Shown piece by piece: positions 44,140 to 55,717 of a DNA stretch of 64,000 nucleotides; position 1 is the first letter of the stretch; every line of letters begins with the position of its first letter. Origin of the DNA: Sternotherus odoratus (lineage: Eukaryota > Chordata > Testudines > Kinosternidae); assembly GCA_032164245.1 (NCBI GenBank), contig JAVMKO010000001.1:170890934-170954933 (forward strand). Direction: 5' to 3'. The notes beneath the pieces were generated by a model. It was not told where the DNA came from, did not search any database, and was given only the letters and a program-made list of their open reading frames with translations. The position numbers and the translations under genes were made by a program.

Positions 44140-46835
44140 AAAGTAAATCCATGTAACTCCACTGTAGTCAATTGAGGCCCATGAAGCTTTGCAAATTTAT
44201 CCCAGACGTGAATCTTGCCCATAACTGAGATATTTAAAATACCTCAGCTGAACCATGAAGATGTGCACACGCTGTCTGAGTGCTCATGTGGCTCTAGTCC
44301 TCCTCTTTCTTCACCTTATCTCTTCCCTAGTGCTTTTTAGCCAAAGGTATTGCATCACCCCTACAATCAGACTGCAGGGTCTTTATTTTTCTTCTGTAAA
44401 GCAATCATCACATTTAATTTTTGTAAAAATTATAAATAAGTGATAATTTTGTCCCATTTTAGCACCAAACAATCCACAACTAATTTCTAATTTGCAACAG
44501 AACTTTTAAAACTTATTTTGAATTTTGTTTGAATATTTTGCCCAATTTTATTTGCACACAAAGTGACTTTCCTATTTAATACAAAACAAGCACAGGCTAT
44601 TGTCTGCAGTCCCGCAAATCAAACTTTCCTCTATACCAAATACATACTGGACACTAGTGTCTCAATAGTATGGTAATCTTATTTTCCACATGAAAACTTG
44701 TAACAAAAATATAATGTTGATACTGCATACTTCACATTGGATACTGTGAAATGAGACAGAGAACCATCTATTTATTATTTGTTTTTCATTCTATATACAT
44801 TTTCAAATAAAACCATCAAAATAAGTTTGTTTGCTATATCACAAAACATATAGTTATTTTACAGTTAGTGATGTATACTAAGAATCATCTAAGTTCCTAC
44901 TCCAATATGGTATGCTTCAAATAAATACAATGTGAGATTAAAATATTTTACTATGGACCAGTCTTCCCATTAAAGTGATTTTTAAAAACTGACATTGTTT
45001 TGTGTCTTTGACTTCCAACAAAATTAAAAGGTATCTTTTCCATACCACACAGTTGCATTCCATTAAGGCTGAATCCTGATCCCACTGAAGTCAATGGAAA
45101 CTTTGCTATTGATTTTAATTGAACCATTGATTGGCCCCTCACCGAGAAACTAGCATTTTGTGAGAAATTCCAGGGCAGATAGATGCTTTTTTATTTCACT
45201 TGCAGTTCTGAAAGTTTTGTTGTCTGCTGTTGTTCCAGTCCCTGTCATTCCTGTGGTATGGATCCCACGGGGTGAATCAGTATTCAAAAAAAATATTTAC
45301 AATCAACATAGCAAGAAGAGGGATCTCAAAATGCAGTGGCACAAGGGTATCTGATTTCAGAAAAGCACATTTTGCAGAAACTCGTGTATGAGATGTAGTG
45401 GCAGAACCCTTGAAAATCTCTGAAGGAAAATTGTAAGGAAGCTGGAAGATTCTAAAAGATGCCATAATGAGGGCACATCGGACAATGGGGAAATGAGGGT
45501 GGAGGCGGAGAAATGAAAAGAACAAGATGTGTTTTCAAAATGGAAATCTGTTTAAACCAGCATTACACTACAAAGGGTCCAGTATAGATCTTGGCCACTG
45601 TGTTAATGCAGCATAAATTGGATTTTATAACAACATGTTGTAAAACCCACAAACATTCGTATTTTGATTCTTAATGAAGCAGTAATTTCTGAAGATTTCT
45701 TTGTTAAGATTTCATGTCATCTTTGTTTATTTCCGGCCCTCTTATTATAATAAAGTATTGTGTACCCTTTAAAATTGTTCATTGTTCTGGTATGGCTGCT
45801 AATAGACTTTAACACTGTCACATTTCTAGGTCCATATATCCTGATTTTTATACTACACTCATTACTGTGGAATCTGGTGCAGCACCATATGACAAAGTCT
45901 TGAGCTCATTAATGACATTTCAAAAGATACATATAATGGGATCTACTGGGCTTTCTCTGTCCCATGCTGCAGGCATCAGCGTCCTAATCCCGCAGTGGTA
46001 AAGGCCAGGATACCAACAAGATTTAGTCCTCCAGAAGCCTAGAAGGGCCAGGAGGAGACATGGACCAGTTTGGAGCCAGCAGGCCAGTTAAGATGGCTTG
46101 CCTGCTTCTTCTCTGGGTCGGAGATGAGGGAGAGGGAGGGGGAGCTCTGCAGTGCCAGCACAAAGCCCAGGGGCCAGGTGAAGGCCTTGCCTTAAAGCAC
46201 TGCAACAAAGCATTGATGTTTGCAGTTTTGTTTGTTTACTGAAAGGCACAACAGTCAGGTTCTGAGTTGGTTATATTTATTTAACTGTAGAGACAGTTGC
46301 TGAGTTTACGAAATAGGTCATCCTATTCCAAGCCGGCGACCCAAACCTCTGGACTAAGGCAAGAAGTGCCTGCAGTCCTGTGCATGGGGTGGGATAGAGC
46401 TGCCCCCACCTGTCTCAGTATGGTACTTCTCAGTTTGTGATTAGAATAAAAGCTTTTTCCCCCCAGAAATTCCCATGAAAGCCCACTACATCAGTGGAGC
46501 CTTTCCCCACTGCCTCATGCCAGTTAGAGCCTTTCCCCATTGCCGGAGTGTTTTCTCGGGAAAAACTCCAGCAACGGGGATGCAGCAGGACACTATACTG
46601 CTAAAAATGTCAGTGTAGCTAGGGAAGCTCAGTTTGGGTAAGTAAAGAGCATATAAGGCATGTACTCGAGTACACCCTAACCCTTCAGACATGTCTTTAC
46701 TCTACTCACCTAAGCCAAGCCCCACCCAAGGGTGGATAAGGGTTTTGTGGAGCCCTGGGCCAGAGTACGTGGGAACCACTCCTCACCTCTTCCACCTGCA
46801 GTCCCTCCACTCTCCCCCGCCCCCGTGCACCAGCT
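44140..46835. other. Intergenic sequence, nothing recognised apart from a short palindromic relic
   Basis: AT-rich. The relic CCCACTGAAGTCAATGG lies at about 45080. No host exons are recognised. Confidence 0.5.
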
Positions 46836-46839
46836 ATTG

Positions 46840-47235
46840 AGTAATTGGAGGAAGTTCAGAGAACTGCAGAAAAATGACAGAAGTTAAAGGCTCTGTCTTA
46901 TGAAGCAAGATTTAAAAAACAAATAAGATAAAAAATTTAACCATGTTGCCAGACCCTAATTTACTCAGTCTCTGTTATGTGATATGTTCCCTAAGGTTTC
47001 AGTCCCAAGGTTTGTCTTCAGTACATGACGTATTTAATTAATAGAAAATGTATGCTACATATCAGAAAACCTTCAGTCAGCAAGTTCTATTAGGCTGTGG
47101 AAGTGGTAAAATCCAGTGGATGTCTGATTTCTTGGGCCATTTAAAACTAGATTGGACAAGACATTAGAAAATGAACTATAGTGACCAATCCTGTATTGTT
47201 GGGTGGAGGTTAGAACAGCTGTATGATCAAATAGG
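46840..47235 (+). mobile_element. Diverged CR1 LINE 3' end
   Basis: Matches in order to a CR1 3' region: GAGTAATTGGAGGAAGTTCAG, CTATTAGGCTGTGGAAGTGG, CCAGTGGATGTCTGATTTC, TTTAAAACTAGATTGGACAA, CAATCCTGTATTGTTGGG. Strongly decayed. Confidence 0.65.
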
Positions 47236-47656
47236 AATTTAACATCTCAACTTTCTACCTGAATTATGCCCTTGTGTATCCATACACAACTTCCAGGGAG
47301 GCCCAGGGAAAGAGTGGTAGATAAGGGGAGAGAGTAAGCAGAATTTGGGCCTATGATGTTATGGTCCCTTGATATAATCCAGTGCCTTCAGTTTGGCATA
47401 ACAATCACTAAAAAGTTCTGCTTGAGTGCTGCTTGAGAATGGAAGGCTACAAACAAGAACTGTACTTGAGATGAATGGGAAAGAATTAAAATTTTTGTAG
47501 CATTATATCCTGCTAAATTATCTTGCCCATCTCATCCATAATTATGTCATCTATTGAGTTTGGCATTAAGGCTATATTTATCCACATGTTAGCGCTAAGG
47601 ATTTGATTCCCATAAAATCCAAGTTTACAGGAAAGAAAACAACTTTCTCTCTGGAG

Positions 47657-47851
47657 TCAGGGAGGTAGCCGTGTTAGTCTGGAATAGCAGAGGTAACAAA
47701 GTCCTGTGGCACCTTAAAGACTAACTATAAAGTTTTGAAGCATGAGCTTTCGTGGGCTAATACCCACTTCGTCGCCTGCATCCGACGAAGTGGGTATTAG
47801 CCCACGAAAGCTCATGCTTCAAAACTTTATAGTTAGTCTTTAAGGTGCCAC
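47657..47851. mobile_element. Inverted dimer of Penelope-like 3' ends with 18-bp target duplication
   Basis: Left arm (47657-47774): the PLE tail in minus orientation, starting GGTAGCCGTGTTAGTCTGG. Right arm (47778-47851): the same tail in plus orientation, CATCCGACGAAGTGGGTATT to AAGGTGCCAC. About 70 bp of the arms match perfectly as an inverted repeat around a short CCTG spacer. The perfect 18-bp duplication ACAACTTTCTCTCTGGAG flanks it at 47639-47656 and 47852-47869. The whole insert is only 195 bp. Confidence 0.9.
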
Positions 47852-47869
47852 ACAACTTTCTCTCTGGAG

Positions 47870-48286
47870 ACCAACCTTACTGCTCATACCTACAGCAAGC
47901 AATGGTAGCACTATTAACTAGGCATTGCCCCACTCTTGAATATAGTCTGTTTATTATTCAATAGCCCATGGGACATTGCCAGTTCTTTGTATAAAATGTT
48001 GCAGGCTCATTAGAGAGCAAGCAAGGAATTAGGGCCTATATGTGAGCATTTTGCCTTGTTTTGATGATGTAGGGAGGGGCTTGGTTTGGAGCTGCCAAAT
48101 CTTCCCCAAAAGGTGCAGAAATACATGAGTTTTGGCACTGAAAGTTAATATTCCCATTGACAAGAATTCTACCAGTGGATGGGAAGACAGAAATATAATT
48201 TCAGATCCAATGTGTGTTCTTTAGGCAAAATATCCCTTTTGATGCTCCATTCTGCTCATTTCTCATACATACCAAAGCTATAACAT
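47870..48286. other. Intergenic spacer, nothing recognised
   Basis: About 420 bp of unremarkable sequence between the PLE dimer and the minisatellite element. Confidence 0.5.
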
Positions 48287-48574
48287 ACTAGCATAAGTGC
48301 CCGGCGCTGCTCGGGTCAGTCGGAGGTGGGGAGGTGGCAGACAGCTGACACCACCTGACCAACCCCAACACCCACCCCTCACCCCTCACCCACCCCGATA
48401 CCTTCCCACCCCCCCAAGCAAACCCAACACCCCCACCTCACCCCCCGACCAAACCCAACACCCCCACCTCACTTACCGTCCCACCAAACCCAACTCAGAT
48501 CCGTCGCAGGCGGGGAGGGGGCCCAGAGCCGAGGGATTCCGGGGACCTTCCCAGGTGGGGGGCGGCAGAGAGCT

Positions 48575-48950
48575 GATGGATTCTGGGGTTCCGTTTGGAG
48601 GGGGGAGGGGCAGAGAACTGAGGGATCTCCGGGGTTCCGTTGGAGGAGGGAGGGGCAGTGAGCTGAGTGATCTCCGGGGTTCCGTTGGAGGAGGGAGGGG
48701 CAGAGAACTGAGTGATCTCCGGGGTTCCGTTTGGAGGGGGGAGGGGCAGAGAACTGAGGGATCTCTGGGGTTCCGTTGGAGGAGGGAGGGGCAGTGAGCT
48801 GAGGGATCTCCGGGGTTCCGTTGGAGGCGGGAGGGGCAGTGAGCTGAGTGATCTCCGGGGTTCCGTTGGGAGGGGGGAGGGGCAGTGAGCTGAGTGATCT
48901 CCGGGGTTCCGTTGGAGGAGGGAGGGGTGAGCTGAGCGAGTGAGGTGTCT
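48575..48950. repeat. 45-bp minisatellite, first array, about eight units
   Basis: Unit core GGGGTTCCGTTGGAGGAGGG followed by AGGGGCAG(A/T)GA(A/G)CTGAG(T/G)GATCTCC. Units alternate GAGAACTGAGGG and GTGAGCTGAGTG variants. Confidence 0.9.
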
Positions 48951-48969
48951 GTTGGAGGGGGGTATTATG

Positions 48970-49584
48970 CGCTGCGCACGGAGGTGGACGGGATTTCAGG
49001 CTGAAGAGCCGATTCCATTAGGATGATCTTCAGGCGGGAATCTCTCTCCTTCTTCGTTCTAGGCTTAAAAGCCTTGCAAATCGGGCAGCGATCAGCTAGA
49101 TGGTTCTCACCCAAGCACTTAAGACACTTGGAGTGAGGATCGCTCACGGGCATAGGCTTAGCACAGCCTTCACAAGTTTTGAAACCTGGCGCTCCAGGCA
49201 TGCCCCAGCGCCGGAATCTCAACTTCTCTATCTAATTCTAATATGATAACTATATACAATTAACTATGAACTATAAGAACTAACTAAACTACACCTAACT
49301 ATCGAACGTTTAGGATTCAAGGATACCGCAAGAACGAGCCGAAGCGTCGTTGTTCCAGCGACCGTCATGAACGGAAAGAAGGAACTGGGCGGGGGAGGGT
49401 CGGCAGGGGCATATATACATGGCCATAAGGGCGCCACTCCAGGGGTCGCCCCTGCCGACCCTACGGGTACCGCTGGGGAAAAATCTTCCGGGACCGTGCA
49501 TGCGCGGTGCGCACACACTGTGGGAATGGACATGAGCAACACATCTCGAAGAACCAACGTTACGAGGTAAGTAACTGTTCTTTC
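48970..49584 (-). mobile_element. DIRS-like retroelement 5' fragment with CCHC gag-like ORF start
   Basis: On the minus strand it starts GAAAGAACAGTTACTTACCT, continues with GTTCTTCGAGATGTGTTGC and CTCATGTCCATTCCCACAG, the left terminal sequence that I recall from turtle DIRS-like elements. The minus ORF 49222-48965 then opens. From its eighth codon it reads MPGAPGFKTCEGCAKPM, and CLKCLGENHLADRC fits the zinc knuckle C-x2-C-x4-H-x4-C, followed by basic FKPRTKKERDSRLK. The ORF is cut after about 80 residues at the junction with host repeat. The DIRS assignment is from memory; another tyrosine-recombinase or LTR class is possible. Confidence 0.6.
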
Positions 49585-49850
49585 TGTTGGAGGAGGGAGG
49601 GGCAGTGAGCTGAGTGATCTCCGGGGTTCCGTTGGGAGGGGGGAGGGGCAGTGAGCTGAGTGATCTCCGGGGTTCCGTTGGAGGGGGGAGGGGCAGTGAG
49701 CTGAGTGATCTCCGGGGTTCCGTTGGAGGAGGGAGGGGCAGTGAGCTGAGTGATCTCCAGGGTTCCATTGGGAGGGGGGAGGGGCAGAGAACTGAGGGAT
49801 CTCCGGGGTTCCGTTGGAGGAGGGAGGGGTGAGCTGAGCGAGTGAGGTGT
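49585..49850. repeat. 45-bp minisatellite, second array, five to six units
   Basis: Same unit as 48575-48950, starting within a unit at TGTTGGAGGAGGG directly after the DIRS-like insert. Confidence 0.9.
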
Positions 49851-50052
49851 CTGTTGGAGGGGGGTATTATGACATCATCACCACCTAACCGCCCAGCCGA
49901 TGTGATTGGCCCTGAAAGACTTTCACCCCTGGGGGGCGTCAGAGGTGAGATCTGAAAATTTTTCGACCCTTACCAGCATCTAGACCCCAAGACCCCTCAC
50001 TGTACCAAATTTCAAGTCTCTGGCTCAAACGGTGCGGGAGGACTTTGCAGTC

Positions 50053-50093
50053 ATACGTACATACATACATACATACATACATACATACATACA
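50053..50093. repeat. (ACAT)n microsatellite
   Basis: About ten ACAT/CATA units at the 3' end of the element. The copy at 11151-11175 is shorter and impure. Confidence 0.9.
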
Positions 50094-50118
50094 CCACTTG
50101 ACTTTTATATATATAGAT

Positions 50119-52172
50119 AGATTGTAAGTTGCCTTCCTATCACTGTGATTCATCCAACCACTTCACATCAGTTCCCAGGCACACTGAATTAATTATCCCA
50201 AATCCAGGTCTGAGGTGTTGTTTCCCTGTGATGAACTGCCCCCAAAGCACAGACCTCTGCAGACAACATTTTCATATGTAGTATTTTAAAGGTGGGGTTT
50301 AGCAAACTGATGCCTCCTACAGGAGCCAGGTTTAGCCTACTCATCCTTACATTAAAGACAAAGTAGTTATTTAAATATAGAGGTTGATTGAGACCCCCCA
50401 AGAGAATGAATGGATACATCTATTGGAAAATAGCAGATGCAAATCTTTCATGTTAATAATATGCTATTCTTAAATATTGCCCTACAACAAACCTTGTTAT
50501 TTTAAAATATACTGAGAAAGCATTATTAAATCTAGTTCAAAATAAATCGTGACTGTGGCCATAACATTACACACAAAAACTATTTTTTCTAAATGAAATT
50601 GTATGGAATTTACAGTATCAACAGCATGGAAAAATATGCTGACTGAAGTCTTGAATATTAAAAAAACAGCAGTGTGCTGTAAATTAGAAAGATCAAAACT
50701 GTACTACAAAACATGGGATAAAGCTCTTTAAAACTGTACTAGATATTTTAACTATATACAGCTAAGCCACAGTGTAATCAATAATTACTATTAATGTATT
50801 ATAGGAGGTCTATTTAGAGCTATTTCTTTGTCTGCTTCTATATATCATAAAATACCTCAAATGTATATATGGTATAAATCTACTATCTCCTACAGGTTTC
50901 ACTATAATAATTTATGCTGGTCTAATTTGTCACAGTGGACCAAATTCTGCCCTCGTTTACAGTCATTCAATCCCATTGATTTGATACAGCAATGATGTAT
51001 TATCCATTACCTCATAACAATTAATACAAAGCACAATGCCTTGAGAAAATGGGAGTAACAATACAGAGCGGGCCATAATTTGTTGTCAATTATACCCGCA
51101 CAACCTCATATGCTTTGTAAGAATTTCTATGGTATGCTGTATTATATTATGAAAAGTAACAAATAAGAATTGCTGGAATCTCCAGGCTTAACACAGCTGT
51201 TTACAGGTTTGATTTTGCTGCTGACTCTTGTTTTGTGCAAGTAACATAACAGACAAATCACCTTTCAACACACAACTTTCTTGAGTGCCTAGCTGAAGCC
51301 TTTAAAAGCACTTGCCTCCATCAGTTACATCACACTTTACTTGATTCCCTTTCTTGCTCTTACTGTACTTTGCTACCTCCTTTAACTTTTTTCACCTGCA
51401 GAGCAAGAAATAATTTTGCTTTTTAATTTTACAACTTTGTAAACAATTTAGCTTGCTTCAGTCTATGGTTGAGTAGCTCTAAATGTTGATTTGGAATCTA
51501 TCCTGAAAGTCTTTCCTCCTCCTCTAGAACTGTCTGCTGTGGGATCCCATGATCTGATTCCAACCCAGCTCTATATAACTACTGGTGCAAATAACCAATG
51601 CTACACAGCAAGATACGTAGTCCTATACTCCTAAATCAGGTGAACCTTCCATTGAAATAAATGCGAAGTTTGCTTCAATAAAGATTACAAGTTGAACCAA
51701 GAACAAATTGTTTGAAGGATCACCCTCATAAAGGATTTGACAGTATTTAAAGGCTGCAGTAAGAATTGCTCACTCCACTTAAAGTTAGTACATTTGGGAT
51801 GGCCTTTAGTTACAGGGTAAAGTAAAAACCTATTATAACATTTAACATTTCTTGCTCTGCAAGGATTCCTGTATTATATTCAATATCCAAAATTTTATTT
51901 GATCAAGGAGTAAATCATATGTTTTTGTATTTGCTTATTACTTTAAGATAAAGTAATTTTTTCAGTAGAGATCTCAAAATATTATAGATGGGCTTTGTCG
52001 TTAGTTGACCTTGTGGTATATTAGAGATAGAATATACAGAATCAGTTTTGGATGGCCTTTAATGTTACTGTTAAATCTTAAAGAGTGTGTGAATATATTT
52101 GACTACAAATGTATGTAAGAATGCTGAATACATATGGCCTATTGTGGGTATAAAAGTGTATCTTTGGACTAT
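50119..52172. other. AT-rich intergenic sequence, nothing recognised
   Basis: No long ORFs or clear repeats over 2 kb. This is one of the cleanest unique stretches in the right half of the window. Confidence 0.55.
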
Positions 52173-52177
52173 CCCAT

Positions 52178-52883
52178 TGTCACGGGGCACGCACTCACCC
52201 CTGTGGCGCCTCCCACTGGTTCTTCAGGGAATTATCTCCTCAGCATCTGGAGTGCCCTCTGCAGGTTGATGCCCCGCTCCTAGTCCGGCCCCGTATCCCT
52301 CCCAGACCCCGGTGCCCTCTAACTGAGGGTGCTTCACCCCTGCAGTACCCCCTCAGGTCTAAGGGTCTCCCCTCCCTGGGGAACCCTCCACCCCCTATCC
52401 CCACCTTGCCTCAGTCTAGTCAACTGCCAGTCACCACTTGCCCCCGCTCACTGGGGCAGACTGCAGTATCATTGCCACTCATCACTGGCAAGGGGGGTTG
52501 GCCTGCTGCTTCCCTCGCTAGCCCTGGGCTGCCCCCTGCAACCCCAGTACCCCTGGGTCGGGCCTTCTGCCAGGCCCTGCAGTATGGGGCTCTCAGGCTA
52601 GAGCTTCCCCAGCTCCCACTGCCTTGCCCCAGCCCTGCCCCAATCCAGGTACCTTGCTTAAGCCCCAGCAGCTAGGCCTGTCTTCCTCTAGAAGCAGAGG
52701 AGACTCTCCTCTCTCTAGGCTCCTGCCTCTCAGCTTTTATACAGGCCTGAGTGTGTTTGGGGTGTGGCAACCCAGCTGTGCCTATTCCCCAATCAGGCCT
52801 GAGCCTACTAGCTCCCAGCCTCAACCCCCTCCTGGGCTATTCCAAGCCCCTTTCCGTAGGGGGCAGGTGGTCACCCCGCCACA
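52178..52883 (-). mobile_element. Solo LTR, 706 bp, target duplication CCCAT
   Basis: The minus strand runs TGTGGCGGGGTGACC to GCCCCGTGACA. CCCAT flanks both sides (52173-52177 and 52884-52888). The minus strand has CTGTATAAAAGC (about 52740). It is homologous over most of its length to the LTR at 31139-31947. The ORFs 52329-52601, 52406-52675 and 52624-52929 are inside it and not genes. Confidence 0.92.
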
Positions 52884-52888
52884 CCCAT

Positions 52889-53555
52889 TCAATCATGGGA
52901 TCCTACCAATATTCCAGAGCATAAAATAGAATATCTGTGCCCTATTCAAATGCTGATGAATAACTCTAGTAACTAGCATGAACAATCACCTCATGAGAAC
53001 TATGTATACATTTTTTCCCTTTGGATAACTTGGGTCCCAGTCTAATGCCCAGTACAGATGGCAAACAAAGATGTGGACTGGTATTTTACAAAACATTATA
53101 CAAATAATTTCAATGTACAATAATGTAAAAATACAATAGAGGTGAATAAAACATGTTTCCATATGTTAGCTATAGTTTTGATCTGACACTACCACTTCAG
53201 AGAACATAAGGAAATCACAACAAATAAATCATCATAACACACATGTGCCACAGGACATTTTTAAATGTTTAAGCTGGAAACAAATAATTATTCCTATGTC
53301 ATTTTTTATTCCAAGAAAAATGCCATTTGCTTTGTCAACATGGAAACAAGATGTATTGGACATTTCACATTAAAATAAAAAGCCTCTTAAACTCTTTTAA
53401 AAGTATTGCATTAACTAAGAACATCTAATAAGTTCACAATGTGAGTACTAATGAATGAGTCAATTTTAATACACTTCACATTTCACTGTAAAAACATCAT
53501 CATCATGTTTATTCTATTCCAAAACTTAATTTCAGCCTCATTTGACATTTCCAAC
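52889..53555. other. AT-rich intergenic sequence, nothing recognised
   Basis: No supported features. Confidence 0.5.
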
Positions 53556-53559
53556 AAGC

Positions 53560-55665
53560 AAGCTAAAAGCAGACTGGATTGTCCAGTGATAGAGAACTCT
53601 GAGGTCAAGTGGAGTCAGCTGGACTATAGACAGGTCAGACTACCAAAAGGAGGATACCAGACAACTCTCCAATACCAATTTCTACAGGGCACATCCCTCC
53701 GATCTCACTGAGGAATATATTAAGAAACTGCACCATCTACTCAGGACTCTCCCTACACTAACACAGGAACAAATTAACATACCCTTAGAGCCCCGACCGG
53801 GGTTATTCTATCTACTACCCAAAATCCACAAACCTGGAAATCCTGGATGCCCCATCATCTTGGGCATTGGCACTCTTACTGAAGGACAGTCTGGATATGT
53901 GAACTCTCTACTCAGACCCTATGCCACCAGCACTCCCAGTTATCTCCGTGATACCACCGACTTCCTGAGAAAACTACAATGCATTGGTGACCTTCCAGAA
54001 AACACCATCCTAGCCACCATGGATGTAGAGGCTCTTTACACAAACATCCCACACAAAGATGGAATACAAGCTGTCCGGAATAGTATCCCCAATGATGCCA
54101 CAGCACAAGTGGTTGCTGAGCTCTGTGACTTTATCCTCACACAAAATTATTTCAAGTTTGGTGACAATATATACCTCCAGACCAGTGGCACTGCTGTGAG
54201 CACCTGCATGGCCCCACAGTGTGCCAACATCTTTATGGCTGGCCTGGAACAACGCTTCCTCAACTCTCGTCCACTCACACCCCTTCTCTATCTACGCTAC
54301 ATTGATGACATCTTCATCATCTGGACCCATGGGAAAGAAACTCTGGAAGAATTCCACCATGATTTCAACAGCTTCCACCCCACCATCCACCTCAGTCTGG
54401 ACCAGTCCACACAGGAAGTCCACTTTCTAGACACCACGGTGCAAATTAATGACAGCCACATCAACACCACCCTATACCGAAAACCTACTGACAGCTATGC
54501 CTACCTTCATGCCACCAGCTTCCATCCCGGACATACCACACGATCCATTGTCTACAGCCAAGCACTGAGGTACAATCATATTTGCTCCAACCCCTCAGAC
54601 AGAGACCAACACCTACAAGATCTTCACCAAGCTTTCTGAAAACTACAACACCCGCACAAGGAAATAAGGACACAGATCAACAGAGCCAGAAGTTTACCCA
54701 GAAGCCTGCTGCTGCAAGACAAGCCCAAGAAAGAAAACAACAGAACACCACTGGCCATCACCTACAGTCCTCAGTTAAAACCTCTCCAACACATCCTCAG
54801 TGATCTACAACCCATCGTGGACAATAATTCCTCACTTTCACAGGCCTTGGGAGGAAGGCCAGTCCTGGCACACAGACAACCCGCCAACCTTAAACCGATT
54901 CTCACCAGCAACAGCACACCACGCCATAATAACTCCAACTCAGGAACCAATCCATGCAACAAAACTCGATGCCGACTCTGCCCACATATCTACACCAGCA
55001 ACACCATCACAGGACCTAACCAGATCAGCCACACCATCACTGGTTCATTCACCTGCACATCTACCAATGTAATATATGCCATTATGTGCCAGTAATATCC
55101 CTCTGCTATGTAAATTGGCCAAACCTGACAGTCCCTACGAAAAAGGATAAATGGACACAAATCAGACATCAGGAATGGCAATATACAAAAGCCTATAGGA
55201 GAACACTTCAACCTGCCTGGACACACAATTACAGATTTAAAAGTCACCATATTGCAACAAAAAAACTTCAAGACCAGACTACAAAGAGAAACTGCAGAGC
55301 TGCAATTCATTTGCAAATTTGACACAATCAATCTGGGATTGAACAAAGATCTTGAATGGCTTGCTAATTACAAAAACAGCTTCTCCTCTCTCCAAGTTCA
55401 CACCTCCAATTCAGTTGCTAGAGGAATACCTCACCCTTCTTGATTTGAGATAACAAGCTGGTTGAGGCTGATTGGACTAACCTTGTTTCCTCCTACCTGG
55501 TTCTTGCCTACTTATTTATACCTGCCCCTGGACACTTCCACTGCTTGCATCCGAGGAAGTGGGTATTAGCCCACGAAAGCTTCTGCTTCAATACTTTAGT
55601 TAGTCTTTAAGGTGCCACAGGACTCTTTGTTACCTCTTCTATTCCAGACTAACACGGCTACCTCT
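53560..55665 (+). mobile_element. Penelope-like element, nearly full coding region, degenerate
   Basis: Contains RT and GIY-YIG coding sequence in a single broken frame (listed separately) and a 3' tail. The tail has CATCCGAGGAAGTGGGTATT, CCCACGAAAGCTTCTGC, AGTCTTTAAGGTGCCACAGG and the end CAGACTAACACGGCTACC. The tail matches the dimer at 47657-47851. The 5' side lacks the usual N-terminal coding region, so the copy is 5'-truncated or deleted. The left boundary is approximate. Confidence 0.85.
53641..55443 (+). pseudogene. PLE reverse transcriptase / GIY-YIG endonuclease pseudogene
   Basis: One frame (phase of 53641) carries the protein. RT motifs include LPKIHKPG (about 53814), ATMDVEALYTNIP (about 54015), SGTAVSTCMAPQCANIFM (about 54184) and the catalytic YIDD at 54298-54309. 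The GIY-YIG domain follows with VIYAIMC at about 55069-55089. In-frame stops are seen at 54637-54639 (TGA), 55093-55095 (TAA), 55111-55113 (TAA, in place of the second conserved tyrosine) and 55126-55128 (TGA). The frame closes at 55441-55443. RT core residues survive but the linker and endonuclease are broken, so this copy cannot make the full protein. Confidence 0.88.
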
Positions 55666-55717
55666 CTGATTCTGGACTATGGAGGAGGGGGTAATGAAAT
55701 GTTTGAGTCCAAAGCAG

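Larger units (their letters stand above)
48287..50118 (+). mobile_element. Minisatellite-bearing retroposon-like element, copy 2, internally rearranged
   Basis: Same start (ACTAGCATAAGTGCCCGG) and end ((ACAT)n then CTTTTATATATATAGAT) as 10514-11204. It carries about eight 45-bp units (48575-48950), then GTGTCTGTTGGAGGGGGGTA. DIRS-like sequence (48970-49584) intervenes, followed by five or six further units and a second GTGTCTGTTGGAGGGGGGTA before the conserved 3' part. The ORFs 48297-48797 and 49614-49832 read 15-residue glycine-rich repeats and are artefacts of the 45-bp period. Confidence 0.8.

Noticed and set aside
43333..44175. Overlapping ORFs of 148-186 codons
   Set aside because: They span the boundary of a solo LTR with exact duplication and have no protein-like features.
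48297..48797. 166-codon Gly-rich repetitive ORF
   Set aside because: It is a 45-bp minisatellite read in frame; the same frame is broken in the other copy.
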